Positions 1 through 11,933 of a stretch of DNA of 64,000 bases are shown here, in pieces. Origin of the DNA: Branchiostoma floridae. Its lineage: Eukaryota > Chordata > Leptocardii > Amphioxiformes > Branchiostomatidae. Numbering within the stretch: position 1 is the first letter of the stretch; each line of letters begins with the position of its first letter. The position numbers were made by a program, and so were the translations under genes. The stretch lies in assembly GCF_000003815.2 (NCBI RefSeq), contig NC_049979.1, positions 19,337,686-19,401,685 of the forward strand, read 5' to 3'. The notes beneath the pieces were generated by a model. That model had not been told where the DNA came from. It did no database searches and was given only the letters and a program-made list of their open reading frames with translations.

Positions 1-1540
1 GTCGATACTATATTGTTCGGTGCAACATGACATTGAAATGAAAAAGACAATTTTTGCAGCTGAGGTGGCATAAAAACAGTGCTACTGCGAACGTATAAAT
101 CAACACCGTCTATGGTACGGAATACGTCAGCTATATGTTTTCAATTTGTCACAGTGTTTTCTTTCTTGTGCTGGAAACATTTCCAAAGCACTAACAAAAA
201 CACACGTGAATAATAGTTTCTCATTATAAACACTATCTACGCGCAAGTTGATATAGCTGTTGCTAAATGCTACATAAACACTGGTAAAGTACCAGTCTTA
301 AGAAACGCGGGTAAATGCATCAGTTCCTAAATACTAGAAAAAACAGTCATGTTGGAGGTGAAGATATCCCTTGGCCAGGTGCATATACCAAAATGTGCGT
401 TATTCTAATTAATACCTAATATTTGCATAATTAATAAAGACATTACATAGTTCTTTTGTGGTCACTTCATGGTAGAGACTTCCTATTGGAGATATATAGG
501 TTGCTTGAGGACAGGTGAATACAATGAAATACATCTTATGTCAAGACTCAGGTATATGCAATAATGGGAATACAAGGGACCCAACCCTCCTTGTCTGAAA
601 CAAGTTCAACTATCTTATTACCATGTAATTACGTTAATATTGATACTATGAATGGAGTTATGTATCAAACTCGTGTACTTATTTCATTTTGAAACTGCAT
701 TTTGTGATTTATACCAACCAACTTCTAAAATGTCATGTAAACCCGTTTTTTTTGGGAGGGGGCGAAATCGCTAAAGGGGGGCGAGGTAGGGGGGCGAGAT
801 CACTAGCCGGGGAGGGCGAGATCGCTAGTGATTTCGCCCCGGGGGGGCGAGATCGCTAGTGATTTCGCCCCGGGGGGGGGGGGGGGCGAAATCCCGGGGG
901 GGGGGGGGAAATCCCTGTCCCCCCCGTAAATATGGGACCCGATATTTCTTCAAACCTCCAGATCGAAAGGGGGTCAACGTGACTTTTTTTTAAAACAAAA
1001 ACTTAACTGTGAAAGCTTTGCTTTAAGGGTACCCTGTCTTAAGCTCATGTTTGACATCCTCGGAGTACCCCAAAACTAGTGCGTGAGGGCGAAAAAAGAA
1101 CAATCCAGCCAAAAAATGCTGTTAAATCACAGGACTCAACATCCAGTCCATTCTTCAAAAAAAGACCAGTCAGAGACAGAAAAACCGGTCAACAGGTCAA
1201 AACGACCTAAAAACAACTCACCTGCTCACGAGACGGAAGAACCCCAGCGAAAACAACAAAAAGGTGCCCCACCTCCACAACAAAGTGGCACGACCTGAGG
1301 CTAGTGACACCGCATAACGAACTGGACCGGATACTGGACTCATAGGTCTCTGGATTATGGATTGTACAAAGCAAATACGAACTGAGTTCATTATGATATT
1401 AATACAAGCCAAAGGTGAGTGCTTTATGCCTCAATGCTCTTGTCAAACGGTGGAATGTGAGGAGCAGAATGGTGATACGCTGTTTGTTAACATCAACAAA
1501 ATAAACAGCATCAAAGTAACGTTAATTGTACCATCAACAT
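1..1540. other. Non-coding left edge
   Basis: I see no convincing exon here. The stretch is AT-rich except for the G-rich block at about 753-926. A short segment near 940-975 (around the words cgatatttcttcaaac) resembles 11180-11205 in intron 2 of the second SLC27 gene. It may therefore be the upstream part of intron 2 of the first SLC27 copy, which would place that copy's exons 1 and 2 left of the window. The match is short and imperfect, so this is tentative. Confidence 0.5.
753..926. repeat. G-rich imperfect tandem repeat
   Basis: Runs of 4 to 14 G are separated by a recurring unit containing gcgagatcgctagtgat followed by ttcgcccc, repeated about three times with partial copies on either side. 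The unit is partly self-complementary (ggggcgaaat against atttcgcccc). The multiple G runs could form G-quadruplexes on the plus strand. The exact lengths of the long G runs are doubtful because such runs are hard to sequence. Confidence 0.75.
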
Positions 1541-1861
1541 GAGCTTGTGTAACTTATCTCATATCTCCCAACGTTCGAGGACTCCTCGAAAAAAACAAAA
1601 ACAGGATCAATACTTTCATTTGTAAAGAGACAAAAAGCTGACGTAATATTTCTCCAGGAAACACATTTCACCAATGACACCAGACATGTTCTAACTAAAG
1701 AATGGCAAGGTCCATGCTTTCGGAGCTTCGGATCAAATTCAAGCAGAGGCCTCGCCGTACTGATTAAACCTACTCTTGATTTTGTCCTACATGATTGTAA
1801 TTCCGTAGATTGTGATGGCAGAACACTTCTCTTGAAGGTGTAGAGCTTTGTCTCGTGAACA

Positions 1862-3085
1862 TATAGATAGATAGAACTTTATTGCACGACAATTGCACAT
1901 GGTACAAAGTATGGCAACAACAATTACATAAAGTACAAAATGGAGGTATAGGATAACGCTTAACACTCGTTCTCATTGAAATGTCGAAAATGGCATTTTT
2001 TTGGTCGAAAAATAAATCGGCTTTATTTTCACTAAAAACTACTTGGTTGTTTAGGAAAATTCCTCTTTTAACCATAGCCAAAAAATGGCAACTTATTATT
2101 TTCGGTCCCATTGATAATGCATTACAGGGCGTGTAACAAACGTTACCGGTAACGTTTGTTACAACAGTAGACTTTACCTGTTTTCTTCGAAAGGACTTAC
2201 CTTATTGACTACATCATTTAGGTATAAGTGGATGTCCCTCGAGACATTTAAAAAGTGGGCAGCTTTTTTACACCAGGTCAAATAGAAAGCTTAGACAGCA
2301 TCGAACAATGGTAACGTTTGTTACAATCATTTCTGTACAACATTTGGTTAAGCAAGGTGGGATACAAATGACAGTCAACAACCCTTTCTTGTTTCTTTAG
2401 AAAGTCAGAAAAATTGTACAGCGTCACAAAAACGGCCATTTGTAGTCTTATACGTGCATAATATAACCGTGGCAGCCATCGTACTAGTGGTGGTAACGTT
2501 TGTTACAGAATCTGGCGACAGGTATAAACCACCTCACACAGCCTCCAAGATCAGTGACAGGAGCGATCTGACGTGATCGGGCAGAGGGCCTGGGTAGCTG
2601 GTTTCACCTGCCGAACAATCATTCTGGGAACTGAATTTTTACATTTTGGGCTGCTATTTGAATTCTTCGTTTTTTCTCAGGCGACAGCCATTTTTTAGGG
2701 TGTGAAATCCCATCCGTGGCTACAATAATCTTCTAACCCATCAACCTCTACGAATGCTGTTGTGCATCTTTTGTAAAACATTACAGGGGTTGTGGAAAAA
2801 TGAAGGGACCGGTGATGTTCTCTATAATTTGCTCCATATCAAGGAGTAAAGTCAGGCGACAGCATTTCGACATTTAAATGAGAACGAGCCTCAAACAAGC
2901 TAGTTAACATAACAATAAGGGCTAACATAATTCATTCATATAGTATCATAATGAAGTAAGCTAATCATTAGCTTCAGTATTCTTTCTAATAGCGAAGCAG
3001 TCCTTGATATATTTGCCTATTTTTGCATTATGGGAGTTCTGACATCTAAATATATGTGCAAATCTGTCTGTAGCATTAAGTCTTT
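1862..3085 (-). mobile_element. LINE 3' end nested in the L1-like fragment
   Basis: The plus strand starts with tagatagatagaactttattg, which on the minus strand is an AATAAA followed by a short (TATC)n tail, as in CR1/L2-type 3' ends. The two outer parts (1866-1970 and 2895-3045) match 41645-41880, where a second copy of the same 3' end lies without the internal insertion. At about 2990-3035 the minus strand encodes a C-terminus like that of the other copy (a KIGKYIKDC-like stretch). The insertion splits the endonuclease motif of the surrounding LINE. It is itself split by the element at 1976-2888. Confidence 0.65.
1976..2888. mobile_element. Non-autonomous DNA transposon (MITE-like), 913 bp
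   Basis: The ends are inverted repeats of 24 bp with one mismatch, starting CTCGTTCTCATT at both termini. The 41.6 kb copy of the host LINE 3' end gives the empty site and confirms that this block is an insertion. Imperfect flanks (cttaaca and ctcaaaca) may be a decayed 7-8 bp target duplication. No reading frame of note is present. Inside, the 16-mer GGTAACGTTTGTTACA occurs at 2148-2163, 2310-2325 and 2492-2507, and inverted at 2132-2147, so 2132-2163 is a perfect 32-bp palindrome. Confidence 0.7.
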
Positions 3086-4408
3086 TATGCCCCCAACAGA
3101 ACCAAGGAAAGAAATGATTTCTTTAAAAAGGTATCCAACTGGTTTAAGTGTCACAATCCAATTGATCTACTCTGTGGAGGAGATATGAATTGTGCAAAAA
3201 AATCCCCTTGTTTACAAAAAAAGGTGGTAGAGCTGACACAGCACTAAGATAAGTTACAGCTATGAAAAACCTATGCTCTAAGTTAGATATGTGTGATGCC
3301 TGGAGGTCAGTGAATGCTGACACCCGACAATATACATGGAGGAGCTTGGCCCAAAATGTGGCATGTAGACTTGATTATTGGCTCATCCATAAAAGACTAG
3401 TAGAAAATATAGAAAAATGTGACATTAGACCTGCAATTCTTACTTATCACCAGGCGGCCTTTCTAAAGCTCAGGTTCGATAGAAGCTCTCGAGGCCCTGG
3501 GCTATTTAAACTAAATGTGACTCTCTTAGAAGATGAAGAATATGTCTTAGACGTTTTTGATATAATAGAAGAACAGAAAAACAGTAGCATTAACTCAAGC
3601 AGAGATAAGGTAGACATGTACCTCGTAAAAATATCAGAATTCTCCAGACAATACGGGGCAAAGAAAGCTAGGCAAAACAGGGAAAATATGGAACGTCTTG
3701 CGAGAAAATTATGTCATCTCACAACTGTAGTTGATGGAAATCCAACAAATGAAGACATCCTGACCTATAAGCAAGTTAAATCTGATCCAGAAATTCTTTA
3801 CAAGAAAAAGTGCCATGGTGAATATATTAGATGTCGAGCCAAATGGAGAGAAGAAGGGGAAAAACTGTCTAAATATTTCTTGAATCTGGAAAAAAACGAG
3901 GCATAGATAAGGAAATTGATTGTTTATATATTGAGGGAAAGAAAGTGACAGAGACCACAGAAATCTTGAATGAATGCACCAATTATTGCACCTACCTCTT
4001 AGACTGTTAGAGACAATTGTCGCCATTTCAATAACGTTTTTGTTGCCATTCTTCCAAGGGCGATGTGGCCCCATGCTCAGACCCTGGGCCTCCTCACCCT
4101 GGAGAGCAGATCCTCTGGCAAGCATATTGACTAGGGATGCTATGATGCTATTGGGTCACATGTGGCCAGTTTTTTTAACAGGCGAAAATCGCTCGCGCGG
4201 ATGTCATCCATCAGACTAAGACGGTGTGGCCTAACGTACACCGGGTTCTCTCTTTGGCACTCTATAAGTCTTAATGGTTGTGTGTTTTATTTCTCTTGTT
4301 ATAGAAAAAAACACAATTAGAAACGCCACAATATGATGTGCAGAATGAAGACGGAGCCACATATGAAACAGTGAACATGACTCAATTGCAATCTCCTTTT
4401 TCGAAAAG

Positions 4409-7400
4409 GTTTTCCCAAAGCTGCCAAAGTGACCATGGGAAGGTTTTCCAAATCAGCCTGTTTCTTCGGGGTTTCGAACGTGAAGGCCAATGATGTTGTG
4501 TACGTGACTCTGCCCCTGTACCATTCCAACGCGCTGACTTTCGGACTGGGAGGCGCCATTGAGTATGGTACGTATCATACTTGGTGGATTTTTAAGATAC
4601 TCGTTGAATTATCTGCTTTTAAGTCTATAAACAGGGGGGATATTCGGAAGACCCGCACGTACACACACGCACATACACGAACCTGGTTTGTTTTGCAGGG
4701 CACACTATGGCATTGGCCAGGAAGTTTTCAGTGACACGATTTTGGGACGACTGTCGCAAATACAACGCAACAATCATCCTGTACATCGGAGAGCTACTTA
4801 GATACCTTTGTGCTCCACCAAAGGTACTTTAATTTTCATATCAAACAAATTGGGGTTTGATTGGGATATCAAATAATAACATGATATAAGGGCCAACATA
4901 CAGCTCAGTTTGCAAGTGCACATCTTACACCAGACCCCTGCCGAGCTTCTCGATCATGTCGGGGATCATGTACCTACAATTATCATTATATACATATCTT
5001 ATTTGATTTTGTTGTGTTTTAGTGATAACGTATTGTTATCTGATATACGTACGTTGTTCTGATGGCTCCCGATTTCAACAACATTGTCTCCAATCAATCA
5101 GCAGACGGTTGAAAACATTTTATTGCCCGGATTTTCAACCAATCATGCAGTTGTGAGAATTCACGAGTTATCCCTACTTTTCACGACCTATATTTCCAGC
5201 CAATTAGTTCCTTACATTCAAGATTTTGCATTGTTTATTGGCGCTACCCCGTTGCCAACAAATACTGCACCCGCCTTACAAATCACTGACCAGCTGTCCC
5301 CTAAATGCTCATCGATATGATTAAGTGTATTGAACAAGAGTCGCTGAGAGCCCAAAATACAAACTGAGGATATCTGAAAAATGATACTGACATGTTCATG
5401 AAAGAAAAAAATATTATCAATGTTGGGACATCTGAATAACAGCCATCACCTGTTTTAGACTCCATTTGACAGGAATCACAGCGCCCGACTGGCCTTTGGG
5501 AACGGACTCCGGCCTGACGTCTGGGTAAAGTTCCGGGACAGGTTTGGGGTAGGGGAGATTATAGAGCTCTTCGGGTCCACGGAGGGGAACGTAGGGTTCG
5601 CCAATCTCACCAATAAAACTGGTGCCGTCGGCATGCTGACTCCATTGCTTAAGGTAAGCAAAGGTTACATGAAAAGAAAATACAACGTTTCCTGATTAAC
5701 GTTACATTCATTGCTTGTAGTATTAAAATACGTACGCGTTTAGCCAGATATACATCAGCAGGCTCTTTTATTTAACATCACATCACCGTAGAAGTATTAC
5801 TTCTATATCTGGTGGCCTCTCAAAGGTACGTATTTCGCGAACCACAGACTGAGTTTCCGAAGTGGTGGATGTGTTCACTGTGACGTCACATACAATCATC
5901 CCATAAACGAACTAAATTTAACGTTAACTTGCGAGGAGTATGCTTGGCTTAATCTGTTTATATTCGTCTTTTTGTTTTCCTGTACAGAGAAATAACGGAG
6001 CCTCCTTTCTGAAAGTAGACCCTGAAACGAGCGAACCTGTCAGAGACCAGAATGGCAGATGCATTCCTGTGAAGCCGGGTAAGTTGAGAACATTTTGCTT
6101 TTCATTATTACCAAGAGAGTGTGAAGGAGTGAGCTGTCGCATGAAAATAAACCATAAAAAATTGTTTCACTCATCGGATTGTAAAATTCTGCTGTGTAAG
6201 GTCCTATTCCTCCACTTCTTAGGGGAGCCGGGTCTTCTTGTTGGTCCTATAACAGACGCCACCCCCTTCTTTGGGTATGAAGGAGACAGGAAGTTAACAG
6301 ACGAGAAGATTCTTCGCAACGTCTTTAAGGAAGGCGACGCTTTTTTCAACACGGGGGACCTGATGATGATGGACAAGGACTACTATGTGTACTTCATAGA
6401 CCGACTGGGGGACACCTACAGGTTCTTCATTATAATTATATTATCACAGTACTTATCACCAGTTTAATTATATATCTCCATCTTGCATTCTTGGTGAACC
6501 GTTAAAATGGCTTTGTGACAAGTAAACAACAACACTATTAATATCAATAACAATTTTCTAAGTTCGTAAAGGATAGAGATGAAAAACAAAAGGAACATTT
6601 ATACAGTATATACAAGGTGTAGGATGACATACATATTATCTATAATGGAATACATAACATCACTTGTCAACAACAATATTTACTAATGAGGCGTCAGGGT
6701 CTGTATATACACGTGTATGGCTATGCGTAAGGTTCGCCTAGGCATTTCCACAGTTATCTTTTGAACGAAGCAGTAGAGGTGGCTGTGCGAGTAGTAGTAG
6801 GGAGAGTGTTAACGTTCCAGAGTGCTGTTGCTCTGTAGATGAATGTTCTCTGGCCTCTGGTGGACTTAGTGAGTTCAGATGTCAGGTGGTCGCTGTTCCT
6901 GAGGGAGTAACGTGACTCAGTGGCAGATGCACGGGTTTTGGGTACCAGGGATTGAAGGTGTGGAGGGCAGTGTCCGTTGAGGAGCTTGTACAGGGTGACA
7001 GCGGTGTGGAATTGTCGTCTGAACTGTAGTGATGGAAGGGATAACTGGGTGTACAGGGATTGGTATGACGGGTACGGGAGTCCATGTTGTTCACTGATTA
7101 TTCTGGCAGTTTGGTATTGAACTGATTCCAGTTTTGTTTCGTCGCGCTTGGTGAGTCCAGCCCAGACGATGTCAGCGTACTCCAGACCAGGTCTGGTGAT
7201 GGTTTTGTAGAGTCTGAGCAGGATATCCTTTGGTACCTTCTTTCTCAGTGCACACAGTAAGCCAGCAGATCTTCTTGACTTAGTGGAGGTTGTTTCAATG
7301 TGTTTAGACCAGGAAAGCGTGTTAGTTAAGGTGACACCCAGATGTTTGTAGCTAGTAACGACTTGTAGGGTACTACCGCCTAGGGTGACTGAAGCAGGGG

Positions 7401-8448
7401 GCCATCACTTTGCATTTGTCCTCGTTGGCTTCTAGCTTCCAGTTTGTTAGCCAGTTGGATACCGACCGTAGGTCCGTGTTGAGTGAGGTGACTACACGTT
7501 GGATGGATCGGTTGCTGGTTGAGAGTGATGTGTCGTCGGTGAACAGGTTTGCGTCGGACTGTGTGCAGCAGGAGGGTAGATCGTTGATGTAGAGGATGAA
7601 GAGGGTGGGACCTAGCACGGAACCTTGTGGGACACCAATGCTTAATATGTCATATCTGAAATACACCTGGCATTTGGTTCCTTACACGAGAGACGAAAAA
7701 GGATCCACAAAGAAAACAGTCATATTTCTTTCATGGGGGTTCAAGATATAACGTTATAGAAAACTAACGTACCAAGGGCTATGAGAGAGAATAGAATGTA
7801 TGATTACATTAGGGTGATTTCGTTTTATTGCCGGCAGATGGAAAGGGGAAAACGTGGCAACAACCGAGGTGGCAGAGGTCTTACATGACATTGAAGGTGT
7901 GCAGGAAGCTAACGTCTACGGGGTTACCGTGCCAGGTAGGAGGCAGGGCTTGTATAGTCACATAGAGATATATATCTAAATAGGGACCTTTATTTGAAGA
8001 TTACATTGATATTTTCACACCGTAATTCACCTGCGATTGCCTACAGCTGTCGAATATCCCTCCCAATGTTTTATACCCAATTTCTATGCATTCCAGCAAG
8101 ACTTAACAGCGCTTAAAGCTGATCAATGTGTATGTTCAAGGTCATGATGGTCGAGCTGGGATGGCCGCCATTGTTGTACATCCGGGACACCTGCCGAACA
8201 TGTGGGAGTGGTACGCCCATCTGTCCTCCCGCCTACCAGGCTACGCCCGCCCGTTGTTCCTCCGTCTCACGCAGCACTTAACCCACACCACCACGTTCAA
8301 ACAGACCAAGGCAGAACTGATAAAGGAGGGATTTGATCCCAACGTTGTCACGGATCGTCTGTACTTTCGTGACGACTCTAAGAAGACCTACGTCCCACTA
8401 GATTCGGAGGTTTACAAGACCATTGCTGTCGGCAAGGCAAAACTTTGA
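4409..8448 (+). CDS. SLC27/FATP acyl-CoA synthetase, copy 1 (exons 3-9 in window)
   Basis: This is a paralogue of the gene at 9788. Exons by GT-AG rules: 4409-4567, 4699-4823, 5459-5653, 5988-6078, 6223-6421, 7838-7935 and 8141-8448. All phases match copy 2. Visible family motifs are GFPKAAK after the missing AMP-binding loop, [40 protein letters not shown] and the FATP/VLACS segment [12 protein letters not shown]. Members activate long or very-long-chain fatty acids to acyl-CoA and promote their uptake at the plasma membrane, ER or peroxisome. Exons 1-2, which would carry the N-terminal membrane segment and the TSGTTG loop, are absent. They are either left of the window or lost. Exon 6 is 12 nt shorter than in copy 2. 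Intron 7 holds a LINE. No frameshift or stop was seen in the seven exons. Confidence 0.88.
6754..7666 (-). mobile_element. CR1/L2/jockey-like LINE 3' fragment
   Basis: The minus strand encodes a reverse transcriptase fragment: [20 protein letters not shown], then FTDDTS where the catalytic box is normally (F/Y)ADD. After a frameshift near 7390 it continues through the thumb and C-terminal region ([31 protein letters not shown]) to a stop at about 6754. The AxDD alanine is changed to Thr and the frame is broken, so the fragment is inactive. It sits in intron 7 of SLC27 copy 1. Copy 2 lacks it, so it was inserted after the gene duplication or lost from copy 2. Confidence 0.8.
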
Positions 8449-9757
8449 AAGAACCGTAAAAACGGCTTACTGTACGATCACCAAATTTGCAGGGGGTGAT
8501 ATGATCGTCGTGTTTCATAATTCCTGGTTTTTATATCATTATGACGTAATATGACGTAATTATGACGTAATTAATTGAATTTTTGGCTAAAACGTGGAAT
8601 TCCCATAATATTTCACACAAAAAGTTACCAACAATTTTTAAGTGTTATAAGACTTCTGTTGTCAAAAGCCGACGCAACGACGTCAAAATGACGTTATAGA
8701 ATGACGTCATCTGTAGTTTAGCTATCCGTCATCTTGGATTATCAACCTTAAATGTCTTAAGATACATTTTTTTCAACATACAACGCTAAATCCCCATGAA
8801 GATGAATTGAAAACGTTCACATGAATGTTTTCTGTAAGAAAATAACAAGTAGTGATGAAATCCGAGTGAAAATATTTAATAAGCTGGTTATACTTTTCAA
8901 AATGATATTGTCGGCCATCTTGTATTTTGACCAATTAGGTAATCTCATTAGCATAATTTATGAATATTTAATTAAAAATGTTTAACTAAGATGTGTTAGA
9001 TTTTAAAGATGTATGAAAAGAAGTTTAGTCTAGCAAGAAAATCTTAAAATACCATTGTTTAAACCAAAATTAGTGATTTTTGTAAAATTTGCCTTTCAGA
9101 AACCCGTTGCCATGGCAACACGAAAAATCATAAACTTACTCTATTTTTTTTAAATTGTTGCCAACAATATTCTAGGAAAAGTCACCAAGTTTGGTTGTTC
9201 TAGCCGTTTGGGAGCTATACATATAGGCGACGTCAAAGCTTTTAGCCAATCCCAACACCCCCCACCCCCCAGTCCGGATAGGGTTAATGTGTGAACCACT
9301 AGCATGTTGTATGCGTGTCGTAATCAAGAAATAAACATGTGATTACAGTACAGTACTAGTTTGAACGTACCGTAGTTTCGGCCAAGACATTATGCAGCAT
9401 TCTCGCATGGGATGATTTTTTTTTTCAAATTCAATTTTGGAACAGTCCATTTTTGTAAAAGGAGGAGGTTGGGTGAAAATTGCTGAATTTGCTCATAAGC
9501 TTTCTAGTTTATCATATAGTAGTACGGCTATCACCTCGCTACCCTGTTCAGAAGAATTTGTCCGGAACTTTTCAAATACTTTCCTCAATACTTCATAGAT
9601 CCAAATACTACAGCCTTCTCGTATAAACACCGTGCAGTGCATGCGACCTTGCGGTCAATGGCCTTAACTTTCAAAAGTCAGCCTTCAAATCTATGACAAA
9701 GGTCAGGGGTAACGCCACAATCTGACTTCACGGAAGTCGCATCTTTACAGAGAGTAA
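8449..9757. other. Spacer between the SLC27 copies
   Basis: No exon is visible. At 8542-8576 the motif atgacgtaa occurs three times almost in tandem, and further tgacgt words lie at 8670-8710; these are CRE/ATF-like half sites. Part of the spacer (for example agtccggatagggttaa at 9270) also resembles a phrase at 47177, so at least part is an interspersed repeat. The 5' region of SLC27 copy 2 must lie in the right half, but I cannot fix its start site. Confidence 0.5.
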
Positions 9758-9787
9758 TTGAGTCGCTCTGTGCTCGTCTCCTACGCC

Positions 9788-11900
9788 ATGGTTAAGCCAA
9801 CAGAAGCCGCGCTGTATGCGACAGTTGGTGGTATCTCTACCGCCGTGGCGGCTCTCAATGTTTTCTACCCGCAAATCCGACAGGACTTGAAGTTTATGTG
9901 GCAATTTCGAGGCGCAATGTCCCGTTTTAGGCGGTACACGTCAGCCCAGCCTCCCGTTTCCCTGGTGGACCGTTTCCTCCACCAGGTGCAGCTCCAACCC
10001 GACAAGCCCTTCGTTCTGTTCGAGGACCAGCTCTACACGTACAAGGACGTGGATGTCATGTCCAACAAGGTGGCCAATGTTTTCCACGGGGAGGTGGTTA
10101 CGTGCGGGGACACCGTCGCCATGTTGGTTTACAACGAACCGGCCTTCATCTGGACTTTCCTGGGCCTGGCTAAGTTGGGAGTGAAGATCGCCCTGTTGAA
10201 CACCAACCTGAGGAACAAGTCCTTAGTGCACTGTTTCAAGGCGGCAGAGGCGAAGGTTCTTATTGTGGGACAAGGTGAGAAGTACCTTCAGACAGATGAT
10301 TAAGTGAGGAGTTCTGTGTTCTGAAACAAGTTTGAAAGTTATGAAAGTTAGTGACAGGATGAACTTTAGAAAGGGGCATGCAGAAAGCCTTTTATCAATA
10401 TAACCCTTCATTCTTTTTACTTCAGCATGCCCATTTCCCGTGTTTAAGATACCTCAGACCCGCGTCGAACCATTTATCATCTCATATAAATGGAGATATA
10501 GTTTTGTGTGTGTGCGTGTATGTTTACTAACCCGATGAAACTATTTAATGATATGTAGGTCATTCACCTGTTGGTCACTCACCTTTGGTCTTACAATTTA
10601 CATGTACAGGAAAAGTTGAATGGTTTTGGGACACGCTGACATCTTGAAAGAGGGACCTTATGGTACCGTCACAGAAGAACCCCTCTCTCTCTGTTATGAT
10701 AAGGTTTTACCATTGAGCTTGCTTTAAGTTGCCTGATGCTTGCAAAGTTGTTCCAAAAGAGAACCATTCTATCTGTATGTTAACTCGCTCATCATACTTT
10801 CTTATGCTATGCACAGGCCAACCTTTACTGGAAGCAACAGTAGAAATCTTACCGTCATTGGAACAGATAGGTGTGACGGTCTGGGTACAGGGAGACAACC
10901 CTGGTCTCAACGACTTTCGTTCATTGGATGATAAAATCAACCAAACCCCGGACCATCCAATCCCATTCAAGCTACGAGAAAACGTCCTCGTAAACGACAC
11001 TTTTTGTTACATCTATACATCTGGAACAACAGGTCAGTATAATTCCCTTTCTACAACTGTAATCTATCTAACAACAATTCTAACAACATCGCCATATCGC
11101 ATGTCAATTGTCCAGGAATTATGACATTTTTGTACTTAACGCTGCTACAAGTTTCCATGGGAACGGGTAAGTCTGGTACGCGATATCTCTTCAAACTTCG
11201 ATTGTGGGAGCGCGCCATTTCAATAATGTTTTTTTTATAGTCATTCTTGCCCAAATAAGGGGACAAGGGCGCTGTGGCCCAATGCCCAGACCATGTGCCT
11301 CCTTACCCTGGATAGCAGATCCTCTGGCAAGCATAAAATGCTGATTGACCTGGGATACTATGATGCTATTGGGTCACATGTGGCCAGGTTATTTAATTTA
11401 TTAGCCCTCGGGCAAGAATTTGCAATAAACATACTATTTAATTTATATAAGACAGTGTGGCCTAACGTCTCTGAAAAAAAACCCCAAACAAAACAAAATA
11501 CCAGTAGAAAACGCCATAAAATGACGTACAGAATCAAAACCACATGAAGCAGTGAACATCACTCAGTCTCATTTTTCCAAAAAAGGTTTGCCCAAAGCTG
11601 CCAAAGTGACCGTGGGAAGGTTATCCCAAGCAGCATGTTCATTCGGGGTTTCGAACGTGAAGGCCAATGATGTTGTGTACGTGACTCTGCCCCTGTACCA
11701 TTCCAACGCGCTGTTTGCCGGCCTGGGAGGCGCCATTGAGTATGGTACGTATCATACTTGGTGGATTGTTAAGATGCTCGTTGAATTATCTGCTTTTAAG
11801 TCTATAAATAGGGAAAAAGATCAGAAGACACACACACGCGCGCACGCACGAACGTACACACACACGCAAACACACACACACACACGCGCGCGCGCACGCA

Positions 11901-11933
<33 letters not shown>

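Larger units (their letters stand above)
1541..4005 (+). mobile_element. L1/Tx1-like LINE fragment (endonuclease region), interrupted
   Basis: Broken reading frames encode an APE-type endonuclease. The first part (about 1555-1861) contains ADVIFLQETHFT and ends in the middle of the NIYAPN motif. The second part (3086-4000) resumes with YAPNRTKERNDFF, then MNCAKK, then DYWLIHKRL, and runs through the linker before reverse transcriptase to about 4000. No reverse transcriptase follows. Loss of the 3' part is not the usual 5' truncation of LINEs and points to a later deletion or recombination near 4005, where homology to intron 2 of the second SLC27 copy begins. It is a dead element split by a nested insertion at 1862-3085. 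Confidence 0.75.

Noticed and set aside
1083-1542. Small plus-strand open frames as genes
   Set aside because: Low-complexity Lys/Gln/Pro content, no splice sites or family features; they lie next to LINE debris.
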